Source of the DNA: Thamnidium elegans
Taxonomy: Eukaryota; Mucoromycota; Mucoromycetes; Mucorales; Mucoraceae
Direction of reading: 5' to 3'
Assembly (NCBI GenBank): GCA_025201345.1
Contig: JAIXMG010000028.1
Span: forward strand, 312,001 to 376,000
DNA: 64,000 nt
Below the pieces are notes generated by a model that did no database searches, was not told the origin of the DNA, and saw only the letters and a program-made list of their open reading frames with translations. Positions within the stretch are counted from its first letter, which is position 1, and each line of letters opens with the position of its first letter. Positions 23,761 to 33,920 of this stretch are shown in pieces. Both the position numbers and the translations under genes were made by a program.

Positions 23761-24299
23761 ATGAAGTTGTTATTGTTTGGCTTTTTCCTTCTGATTTCTT
23801 ATGTTCAAGCATTCTGTGTCTTTAATAAGACGGATGATAATACTATCTGGGTGCGTCAAATGCCTAGATTTACTGGTGGAACTTATACCTCGCAAGTATT
23901 CTCAATATTCAAATGAATATATATTTTGTGTGGCTAACGTGATTTTATAATAGTCGTTTTCAACATGATAGTATTGGTCCTGGAGAAAGTCAATGTTGCC
24001 ATTACAGCTCTTATGATTGTAACACTACAAATGACCCTAATACAGTTCTCGAATTAGCTGTAAGTGCTTATAAAGAAGAAATAAATAAATAAAAAACTCA
24101 CGTTATTTTTATACAGTTTCAAACATCTTATCATGGTATTGCAAGGGATTACATGTTTACAGTAACTTTACCAGCAGGAGGATGGATTGAATTCAGAGCT
24201 ACGGGTAGCGAAACACCACAAGTATTTGTATTTACTGATGCAGGTGTTCGTTACGTTCATGAAATTCAAATTAATCCTAAAGGAATGTTATTACTATAG
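23761..24299 (+). CDS. Small secreted protein of unknown family
   Basis: Exons 23761-23891, 23954-24059 and 24117-24299 give 139 residues. Residues 1-18 form a signal peptide (LLLFGFFLLISYVQA). The mature part has Cys residues (one early, a CC pair and a C in the SQCCHYSSYDCNTT stretch), two N-x-T sites and alternating beta-type sequence ending HEIQINPKGMLLL. No membrane segment or GPI signal is present. I do not recognise a family; an extracellular beta-sandwich is a guess. Intron 1 (23892-23953) starts with GC (TC|GCAAGT). Using the nearby GT instead leads to a stop in exon 2. The gene converges with the OPI1-like gene. Confidence 0.75.
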
Positions 24300-24350
24300 T
24301 AGTAGTATTTTTATTTATGAAAATGCAAAATAAAATGATATATATTATTA

Positions 24351-25255
24351 TTAAAGATCAAGTTTTAATTTTTGTCGATGATCATACGAATTATCTAGAG
24401 TACGAATAGGTGGTAATCGAACACTTTCTCCATTTAAAGTGAGATTATCATTATCAAGTGTGTTGGTTTTGCCCATACCAGGTACCATTTTTAAACGATC
24501 AATCCATAATTCTGCTCGATCTACTGTATCTGAAAATACACTAGAAACAGAATGTAACATTTCAACGGACTCTTGTCCAAATGAAAGTAATTTAATTGTA
24601 GCTTCTTCTTGTTTAGGGTCTGTTTGATTTAATTTCCTTGGTGCTAACATGGGTGAACACGCAGGTGAAGTATTAGTTGATCTGATATCATTTAAAGTAG
24701 CCTATACATTATATGAATTATTAGTATGAAATATGTGTTTATTGAATAATAATAGCTTACCCACTTGCCAGGTAGATTTAATATAAATCCCCTCACAGTT
24801 TGTCTAGCTTGTGTAGGAAGTGATACACCAGCATATCGTGTAATGACTTCAACTACTTTTCTTAGTGTTTCAACCATATCTTTTTTAATTCCAGATAGAA
24901 CAGATCTTTGATTGGTATTGGGTGTAGTAAGTGAATTGTTTGTTGTTGATTTACTTGCTAAAGAAACGAGATAATTTCGAAGGGTCATCATTTGTTGTTC
25001 AATGTGTTGAATCGCGTACTGTAACCAACTAAGACAGTATTTTAAGCATTTCATTGATTCTTCACTAATTACTGCTGCTGTAGTACCAGCTGCTGAGCCT
25101 GCACCTACTACAAGTTGTTGCCATCTACTGGATAATAAAGGTTGATGATGATGATGATGATTTTGTGTATGATAAGGTGCGCCTCTAGAAGGTGAAGTGC
25201 CTCTAGAAGATGATTTATGATTATGACGTTGTCTTGTTGAATTGGTATTTTCCAT
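24351..25255 (-). CDS. OPI1: Opi1-family transcriptional regulator of phospholipid synthesis
   Basis: Exons 25255-24761 and 24701-24351 give 281 residues. In yeast Opi1 binds phosphatidic acid at the ER and represses INO1 and other phospholipid genes. The Opi1 core is clear: GSAAGTTAAVISEESMKCLK, YCLSWLQYAIQHIEQQM, then LRKVVEVITRYAG and RGFILNLPGKW. The N-terminus is Ser/Arg/His-rich with a His run (residues about 32-37). The C-terminal part has ESVEMLHSVSSVFSDTVDRAELW, also typical. An upstream in-frame ATG at 25306 would add a poly-Ile stretch read from an ATT repeat; the ATG at 25255 is preferred. Confidence 0.87.
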
Positions 25256-25559
25256 TATATAAATAATAATAATAATAATAATAAAGAAGGAAGAAAAAGG
25301 GCCCAAAAAAAAAAAATCGAATGGGTTTTAATATCGGGAAAAATAGAATTGTCGGGGGTAAAATGCTTGACATATTTTCACGTGAAAGCTTTATTATTAA
25401 CGTTAAAAAAATGCTTGTTTTTTTAAGGTGTAAAATCGACTGTTGTTTCTAGTTGTAAATAATCACATGAAATGCAAATAATCGATTTAGATAAAAATAG
25501 AGTTGTGCGCACTGATCCCCATAAAAATTTATTTCCGCTTTTAACACGATAAGTATTAC

Positions 25560-26411
25560 CTAATTATCACTATCACTACTATCACTGTACTCCACTAACA
25601 AATTCCTCTTTATAATGTATTGATAAAATGGGTAAAGCCTATCTCTCTTATTTAGAAATGAGTACTTTTCGTTATTAGTATTCTTTACTTGAATACGAAT
25701 CTCCATCAAGTTTGAATCCTTTGCTGTCTTTATCTCTTTTGATACTAATTCTATAATATTTACTTGATTCATATCTGTTGGCTTTAATAATAAATTATAT
25801 TAGTAATAATTATCATTTTATGTGTGTACTTTACCACTATCATCGATTTAGGTGTCCTGTACTTGTCCATTATTTCCTTTTCTATTTCAGTAACCGTGAT
25901 CCTTGCTTTCTTATTATTATCATATTCATATCGAATTGCTGCTTTTGTCTTTCCGTCAGATTCATGACTCATTTCATATCTATCTGCATCATACTTTGTT
26001 TCTAGTATGGCTTCTTCACTTACTACAAGTACTTTCTCGTCTTGCACCAAGTGTCGAACGTCGTATCTAACATAACACTATTATTAATTTATTCTTTGTT
26101 GTTATCGTTGTTATTATTACTATTACCTGTCCATTAATATACCTACTTGACAACTCTTCCAAGGTATTAAGTACTTTCCTTGTTCAACTCTTATAGCTGT
26201 ACGTTGGTCATTATATATTTTTGACTCGTAACCAAACGCTGTAATCTCTTCTTCTTCTTCATTACAATACTTTCTCTTTTCCCTTGTCACAGGTAAAGAA
26301 GGATCAGGAAATAAACTTGCACTTGTAAATCTACTATATACATAAAGAATGAATCTTCTTTTTTTTTCACTTGCTGTTTAAAAACAACTCAATTTACTTT
26401 TGATAACTCAT
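25560..26411 (-). CDS. Compact SFSWAP-like splicing regulator (DRY_EERY plus SURP)
   Basis: Exons 26411-26398, 26333-26127, 26066-25835 and 25781-25560 give 224 residues. The first half matches the DRY_EERY domain of the suppressor-of-white-apricot family: AFGYESKIYNDQRTA, QGKYLIPW, then MDRYDVRHLV and a segment containing DADRYE. The C-terminal half is one SURP module (ELVSKEIKTAKDSNLMEIRI, then NEKYSFLNKRDRLYPFYQYI). Animal SFSWAP is much longer, with two SURPs and an RS tail; this one ends in SDSSDSDN with no RS region. SURP domains bind SF1/U2 factors, so a role in splicing is likely. Two adjacent AGs (26335-26334, 26332-26331) can serve exon 2 without frame change. Confidence 0.78.
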
Positions 26412-26835
26412 TTTGTATTCGCAATTAGAGAGAAGAAAAAAAAAAAACGAAAAAAATATTTTATATCGTCACTTTGTTTGGTCAAATACATTTTTTACTT
26501 TTCTCTAGTTTGTACTGGATAATCATAACATATCTGCTTACGAAAAAAGAAAAAAAAAAAAAGCTGCGTAGAACGGAAAGGATTAGTAATATCAGCTTAT
26601 TTTTAGAGCTTACAAATGTCATATCAAACTTGTTAAAACGCTTGCCCCACCAAATCGATGACAGATCTGACTTAATTTATTGGTCCGTTTGAGAACTAAT
26701 CCTTCTAACTTTGGTCTAATGGCTATTTTTTTAAAGTACTACTGTTAATATAATTATAAAAATAATTTACGCTGCAATATTTATATAATAAAAAAAGAAG
26801 TAAATTAATTGCTCCTTTCGCTTATTCAGCTTATA

Positions 26836-27508
26836 TTAAAATGAGGCAACTATTTCGTGAACTCGTTGTTCATCAAGACCTAATAATTAAAAAGGGTTAA
26901 TATACTCGATTAACCGAAAAGATAAAATAATTTTACCAAAGCATCGTGATATTGTGTCCATGTTTATATCGTCAATTACTACACATAATCTGAGTATTGG
27001 TGGTAATATTTGCTTGCAAATATACCATTCAATATCTAAATAAAAGAGAGTTAATAGTGCGTATCAAGTGGGATTTATTATACCAACTTACTTATTTTCG
27101 CGTTGCCATTCTTCACTTCTTCTGGTATACATGCTTTAGTATTGCCATCACTGGGTACGTCGGACTTGCACATAATATAAGCGATAACGTCTCCAGCTTT
27201 TACAGGCTTACGGGCCCTACGCATATCTTTGGCAACAGATACATGATCAAGAGTCTTTTCATTATTGTACTCCTCAAGCGGCTTGTTCAATTGCTTTAAA
27301 AAATATGTACAGTTAAAAAAAATGTAGTGTATACAAATGTTATAATACAAACCTTGCGAATGATGAAATCGTCCACACTGTATTCCGCGTTATAAATTTT
27401 TTCAGAAATATTTCTCAAGTATTCATGAATATCAAAGCTCTTTTTATCGAAAAGAATCTTGGTCAAAACATTTCTTAAGCAAAAAAAAAAAAGATAATCA
27501 GTGCTTTG

Positions 27509-27555
<47 letters not shown>

Positions 27556-29492
27556 GAAAATTTAATATACTTACTCTGATACAGTGCGAGATAAATCGCA
27601 CCAGTCTCGACGAACCAAGTCTAACCCTTTGACTTCAACAGTTTCTGTAAGTTCTACTCCGTCAGGTCCTTCCTTAACTGAAAGCATAGCATACTTCTTC
27701 TTCTTTAAAAGTAAAGTACGTTTAAAGTAGCCATCAACCCCAATTTCTAATAATTTGTACTTTTGATTTACCACTCCTTTTACTTTTTCACTAATTTGCT
27801 TTGCTTCAGTGAACATATTCGTTTGTGTATTGACCATAATAGAATCAGTATCACCATAAATTACATCATAGCCTAGTTGTTCAGTTGTATCAACAGCTGA
27901 TCGCAAGATGTTTCGACCCTTTGAAGTAATGTACATGGCTAATTGACGAGCATAGAATCGAGAGGTGGGAGAGCCAAGACAACCATACATACTATTTGCA
28001 GTTAATTTAAGAGCCATTTGTTCGATATTGTACTATATAAAAAAAAGAGCTCAGTTATATGAAAGATAAATATGTGTTTAATTTTATTTTATTTTTACCT
28101 GTGACATGGCGTTTGTAGAAAGGTGAGGGTTCTTCATCAAGTTTTTTACTTGTTTTCTTCTATTAACAAAGATACCAACAAGTTTCGGCAAGATTCCTTC
28201 GGTAACGTCAGGACTAGGAGTGGAAGGAATACCTTGGGCATTATAATCCACTGAATCAATAGAATCTTGTTTCATGGTCGTAAAACAAACATTATATTCT
28301 TGAATAATAGAAGGATACAAGCTGTTAAAATCAAGCAATAAAACATAATCATCATAAAGTCCGGCTTTCGGATCCAAGACTAAACCTCCAACGTAAGATG
28401 CAGGATTCGTTTTATCTTTTTCTTTGCGGGAACAATCCAATTCTATTGTATGGGGAAAAAATTAGTTTGTATTGAAACTCTTTTTTTTTTCAAAAAAAAA
28501 AAAAAAAAAAAAAAAAACTTACGTAGATTTTCATCAATGAATAAAGGCTCTTTAAATTTGGCTTTCCAAGCAGGCCTATCTGGGCAAATATAACCTTCAT
28601 TATAAAATGAATGAAGTAAAAGATACTCATTTCTTTCAGATCTAGCACCGTACATACATCTTGCCCTAAACATCGAAGAAAAAAATGTATTAAAAAAAGT
28701 AGAGTATAATAAAAATGTTATATTTACCACAAGTTTCCTGCCAAGTTGGATAATTGTAGGGTTAATGGAAGAATCTTCAATTTAACAGCAATAGACATTG
28801 TTAAATATGCATCGAATGATACATAACGGGCTAATTCTGTGGAAATAATGCCTTGTTCTTCAAATGTATCCATCATCTCAGAAGTTATCTCTTTTCTGGG
28901 CATACCAAGCTCTGAAAGCGCCATATCTTGTAAGCTATATGATTTGCAGCTAACTAAATCTTGAGAAGCAAGAAAGGTATCACATACCAATCTACCACAT
29001 ATAGCTAATTTTTCTTGGTATGTGGTCGTGTCCATATCAAACGATTCGGACAGAGACTTTGGCCAACTAGATAATATACAAGTCTTAGAATTTAAATATC
29101 TTGCTTTTTTCCTGTTGTGATTTACTTACGTTATTAATCTACGTCTTCCAATTCTACTCCACCCCTTAATCTTTAATGATTTCATTCGTCGAAGTAGTAT
29201 ACTAAGGCCGATGGTAGAAAATTCGTGGCCTATAATAATATCTGGATCAAAGGTTTGAAGCTTTGCTAATATAGAATATATTAGTATAATAGATTAAAAC
29301 TAAATGCAATATCTCTCTTACCAAGAAAAGTATACAGCATTAATTCTTCTGATATTTCTTGTGTGATAGTAAAATCAACCTCAGGATTTATAACTGTTCT
29401 TTGGGAAGAAGGACTGAGGGAAGAGATTGGCCGAGTTACAGAAAATCTCTCAAAAGGTGATAAAGTAGTAGTATCTTGTCCGTTTATATTTG

Positions 29493-29534
<42 letters not shown>

Positions 29535-32500
29535 AGCGTTAAGTAATAATAACAAAAAAAAAAATAAGATATATACAGTGAACTTACCATTTTTACAGTA
29601 GAAACCACTAATGGTTATAATTTCAGTATTCTTCGTAGAATAATTAAACTTTGTTTGAATACTTAAAGCTAAAGTGTTAAGTGGAGGGGTTTCTAACTTT
29701 TCTTTATCAGATTCAACGACTAGACAATTGTTAGGTGATTCGATTCGGGTTTCAAAGAGACACCAAGAGTTCTATATGAACATATATAAAAAAGTTTAGA
29801 GAAGTAACCAGGTCAATTAATTATTTTCTCTCCTTACCCCTTGCGATGTTTTGAGGTTATTAAATTCGAGCCAGCAAGGTCCCATAATCTTTTTTTGAAT
29901 TAAAAATCCTTCTAAAGGGCTAACAGTAGACCCAAACATATTACTAAACGTTGAACCCATTGCTTCTTGAGGAAATCGATAATCTAAAGTATTGTATTAG
30001 TGTATACTCTCATGTATAAGCAAGTGTGTACTTTATAACAATATTACCTGTATATGGATAATTCAATTTGATGTATTCGGCTTCTCTTGGTACACCAGAC
30101 CTATTGAATGCGTACTTACGTTGGCACGTTTCCATATGATAATTCCTTACGTTATTAATATTCAAGAGTTTCTTTAATTCGACCTTAACATCATTAATAG
30201 CTACAGGTTGTCCAGTAGGTTCACCATTTTCTATAATAGAAATAAATGAGCAATTGAGAAATATAAGGAAGCTGTCGAATCTTACCATCCACTTGATATT
30301 TTCTAGGAAGAATATATATCTCGCGTTGAATATTTTCAACAATAACACAGCAACTGACATATGCATTGAGAGATTTATCAAATACCTATAAAAAAAGTTA
30401 GCTTATATGTCAACACATTTTAGATTGGTGAAAATTTACTTTTCCAAAAAGGTACAAAAAACCTTCATATGATTCGTACGCATCATACCACCACATTCTC
30501 ATACTAGATTGGTGTTCGAAGTTTTTGGAAGCTACGAGCAACAGTTCATCACGCGCAAGGTAACCATTAACATTGTCTACTTTTCCTACCTGATTGATGT
30601 GAGTAATTGATTCGAAATCTACCGATAAAGAACCACCACTGATGCTACTATTATTATTAGTTCTGATCGTAGTACGAGTTTCATCTATTAGTCTATCTAC
30701 TGAAGCCATTATCTCAGCATTAGACTTTTCCATCATTTCTTCGACTATCTTTTGGATAGGTCCAGGAGAAGACCGTACATCATTACCGACGCCGTTTTCA
30801 TTTACAGAATAAGGTTCCCTACTGAAGATATTTGTAAACTGCTCGGTATCCATTTCAAAACCTGTTATAATTAGCTCGCCAGGAGTATTTTCATCAAGGT
30901 TGTGGTCAGTATGCATTTCATCTTCGACAGCTTTAGATAAATCATCACTATAAGCTTGTGTATTCATAGCTAGTAACAGTTGCTCAGTATCTATGCAATC
31001 TTGTTCATCGGTTACTTCTGACATTTCATTATCTAGCATTTCGGGTACTTCCGTATTAATTGTTTCTGACATTTTAGCATCGATTGCTTCTGGTATGTTA
31101 ATATCAATTGCTTCGGACATTTCAGTGTCGATGCTATACTCTGATTCATTGTCAGATGAATATACAGTTTTGTTCATTCTTACTAAAAGTAATTCGATTC
31201 CCTCATTATCTTTGTCGATGTTTTGGTCCAAGTTACCATTACCTATTTCTGGAAGAGCTGCATTTTCCAATTCAATATTAAGTTGACGAGGAGAGCTATT
31301 CAAAACATTTAAGAGTATCTCCGTATTATTCTCATCACGGTCTACTACTTCGGTCATATTATAATCGTGGGAACTTTCTTCCTCGTGTTGTGGAGAGTAT
31401 ACACGATCATTCATGCATTTTAAGGTACACTCAAATTCTTCATCGTCTTCGCAATATTCGCCTACTACATCTCCACCATTAAAAATTTCAACCTCATCTC
31501 TAGGAGAACATACACGACTATTCAAGTCCATCAGGATTAGTTCCTCGGTTTGGCTCTCTTGATCTGAAGTCTCTAGCATGTCACACTCGTCAGAGCTTTC
31601 GGTGTCATCTCTTTCAGTATATAGATCATTGGTCACGTCTCTCAAAATAGGAGAGAAGTGTAGGTTATCTTGGTCAACTAATTCAGCCATGTGTGAATCT
31701 TCTTGAACTGACAAGTTGGTCATATCAGTACGATCACCGCGATTATCTCGATCAACTGTATCTTCACTATCATTCAGCTCATCGTAGTCATCTTGGTCGA
31801 TTGTACTTTCATTATCACTAGAGTCATCGAGTTCGTTAATTTCATTTGACTCGTCATGGATAATTTGAGACAATATTGGGTGTGATAAGTTTTCAAGGCC
31901 CTCAACATCCTCATTTTCATCTGCTTCGGGGTTTTCATGTGTGACAGAGCCAGATACACTAACAATAGGACTGTCAGGAGGGCTACTAGAAGAGCGAGTA
32001 AAGCAACTACTGGTAAAAATATCAGAAGAGTCTTCAGCTTGATTATTTTCATCTTCATTTACTGAATTTTGTGTTTCAAATGCTATGATACTATAATTAG
32101 TAGATGTGCTATCAGGGGAATGAACGTCATACGATATATTGATTAGAGAGAGTTCATCGTTGTCTTCAATAGGTGAAACCTCTTCTACTTCTTGATGTGT
32201 TTGATCAGCTGTTGTGATTGTTTTAAAGATATCTAAGCTATCTGATGACATTTCGACAATAGACGCTAGTTTTTCATCTTCTGAATCTTCGTCATGGCTG
32301 ATTAAATCGATAAATCGAGTATTTTCATACATATCTACTATATTAGGCATAGTGTCAGAAGAGAGAATATTATAATTTGCGACACTTAATGAAGTATCCT
32401 TGCTGAGTTCTCTTCTTGCATCTATTACTTCAGAGTTTACCGAATTGTCGGAATTGATTCCAGTGGAACCCTCTTGACGATTAATGCTGTGCGAGGGCGT

Positions 32501-33110
32501 TTCATTTACTAATGACTCTGATATTGATTCTGAAGGAGGTACAGTGTAACTTGAATTGACGGAAATAGGTTTGCCTTTTTCATCTATATCGGCAAATTCG
32601 ATATCAAAAAAGTCTTCATTGTTGTCAATATCATCATTTTGTACACTGAGAAAGTCATCATTTTGTAGGCTGAGATAACCATCACTGAAACAATCATCAT
32701 TTTGCTCATTGAGATAGTCACCAATACTGTTATCAATATCGTCAATATCTTCCATATATATGTCTTCATCTTTTTCGAGAACAGGGCCATTAAAAGATTG
32801 TTGTGTAAATTTGTATTTTCTCTTTTTGCATATTGGCCCTATTGTTTCATTATCGCTGTCTATTAAAAAGTTATTATGTAATGAGTAACGAAAAAAAGGG
32901 GGATGTTTTGTATTATTCTTACCTTCATTTAAGGAAGTCTGCGATCCTTTAATTGACAGACTGGTCACTGTTGACGGCTGTTTATACAAAAGTTATTTAG
33001 TAACTGCAGTACTTCGAACGGTACTTTGAAGGTTTTGGTTTACACAAAAAAAAGTAACTTACTTCTCCAATTCTTTGTTTTTTATAGTCCATTACTTCCT
33101 TTTCACTCAT
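26836..33110 (-). CDS. POL1: DNA polymerase alpha-like catalytic subunit with long acidic N-terminal region and no zinc domain
   Basis: Seventeen exons (33110-33063, 32977-32923, 32859-30440, 30385-30286, 30230-30048, 29983-29838, 29771-29588, 29492-29322, 29265-29130, 29066-28728, 28665-28523, 28442-28099, 28032-27575, 27473-27353, 27293-27092, 27035-26937, 26879-26836) give about 1730 residues. Family B motifs are intact and of the alpha type: LLLDFNSLYPSIIQEYN (motif A), LKLTANSMYGCLG (B), YGDTDSIM (C), and KGLDLVRRDWCDLSR. The exonuclease-like region lacks a proofreading signature, as usual in alpha. Exon 3 adds about 800 residues, nearly all Asp/Glu/Ser-rich, with degenerate repeats; the canonical N-terminus is not recognisable. 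The protein stops right after CFGLDEQRVHEIVASF, so the roughly 200-residue zinc module that binds the B subunit is missing. It may be a divergent paralogue; the standard POL1 may be elsewhere. Confidence 0.85.
30690..32790 (-). repeat. Degenerate acidic peptide repeats inside POL1-like exon 3
   Basis: Within the translated exon a unit of roughly 40-60 residues recurs with the core L-x-x-M/L-N-x-x-V-Y-S-P-x-x-E. Examples are MDLNSRVCSPRDE, KCMNDRVYSPQHEEE, NVLNSSPRQLNIE, VRMNKTVYSSDNESE and LAMNTQAYSDDL. Shorter repeats are also present: a QNDD-type run near the start (YLSLQNDDFLSVQNDD) and an ISEAID/MSEAID/MSEVTD series. The pattern was seen by eye in the translation; its exact borders are approximate. 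Confidence 0.6.
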
Positions 33111-33744
33111 TGGGTATGTGTATAAATATTTCTTTTTTTTACAAAAAAGGTGTTAGTGGTGAATGAAAAATGAAAAAAAATCAGTTTGGCGTTCCCGCGT
33201 TTTTTTTTTATTTTTTCGATAAGCTTTTTTAAGAATTCAGCAATGTCGCCATAGTAGTGACGGTTGTTTAATTATTACCCCAAAGGTTATTTACTTTTTA
33301 CAACAAGATTTGCGAAGAGCCCTCAGGTGATAACGACTGAAATAAACGAACAAGATTATTACTGCTCATAATGAAAGTTGACATCCATACTTTAGGTATG
33401 TTATTGTATATTGTTTCACAAATGGTAAGTGTTGTTGTATCAACAATAGTAGCGGAAAAGGTGAACATATATCTTTTCATTTATCACACTAACGTAGAAA
33501 TAAACTTTTGACTTTTAAAATGCTAGAAAAAATATATTTTGTCCAAGCTCAAACAATGAAAGTTACCATAAGCTTCACTTATTCAAGTATACACTCTATA
33601 TAACTGAATTCAATTGGGTCGCATAATTTGTATTATTATTTTTCATTGATAGGTAATTCTATGCAAAATTTAACAATTGCACGCAATTGACATACGTATC
33701 TCATGAACTTCTCTATGATAATTTGCTCACATAAAGTATTTATC
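33111..33744. other. Intergenic, upstream of POL1-like gene
   Basis: AT-rich spacer between the POL1-like start and the tRNA-Asn region. No gene or repeat is recognised. Confidence 0.35.
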
Positions 33745-33790
33745 GCATTGTGATTGGATATAAAATAAAAACACGTGGTTATCACGTGAT
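33745..33790 (+). promoter_or_regulatory. tRNA-Asn upstream elements shared with tRNA-Lys
   Basis: GCATTGTGATTGGAT at 33745-33759 is identical over 15 bases to the sequence at 37131-37145, upstream of the tRNA-Lys gene. CACGTG at 33772-33777 and the palindrome ATCACGTGAT at 33781-33790 follow; CACGTGA and TCACG also occur upstream of the other tRNA. The element lies about 100 bp before the tRNA. A role in Pol III transcription or chromatin organisation is inference. Confidence 0.5.
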
Positions 33791-33846
33791 GTTGTTTGAG
33801 TTTTTTTACATTTAAATAATATATAAATTTTTCGGAGCCATGAATA

Positions 33847-33920
33847 GCTTCCGTGGCGCAATTGGCTAGCGCGTCTGACTGTTAATCAGGAGGTTGGTGG
33901 TTCAAGCCCACCCGGGAGCG
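33847..33920 (+). tRNA. tRNA-Asn (GTT)
   Basis: A 74-nt cloverleaf. The acceptor stem pairs GCTTCCG (33847-33853) with CGGGAGC (33913-33919), with one G-T pair. Anticodon stem TCTGA/TCAGG encloses the loop CTGTTAA, giving anticodon GTT. A box TGGCGCAATTGG and B box GGTTCAAGCCC are present. A T-rich stretch (TTTC, then TTTTTG) follows and can end Pol III transcription. No intron. Confidence 0.95.

Noticed and set aside
27525..27554. Long poly(A)/poly(T) runs as terminators or poly(A) tails of retrocopies
   Set aside because: They lie inside well-supported introns of conserved genes here and elsewhere and seem a general feature of introns and spacers in this genome.
26836..33110. Identity as polymerase zeta (REV3) because of the long N-terminal region
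   Set aside because: Motif A context DFNSLYPSIIQEYN, KGLDLVRRDWCDLSR and the WSRIGR segment are polymerase alpha features; REV3 has DFQSLYPS and a C-terminal zinc domain.
33298..33480. 60-codon minus-strand frame upstream of the POL1-like gene
   Set aside because: No recognisable motif, no splice context and no partner exons.
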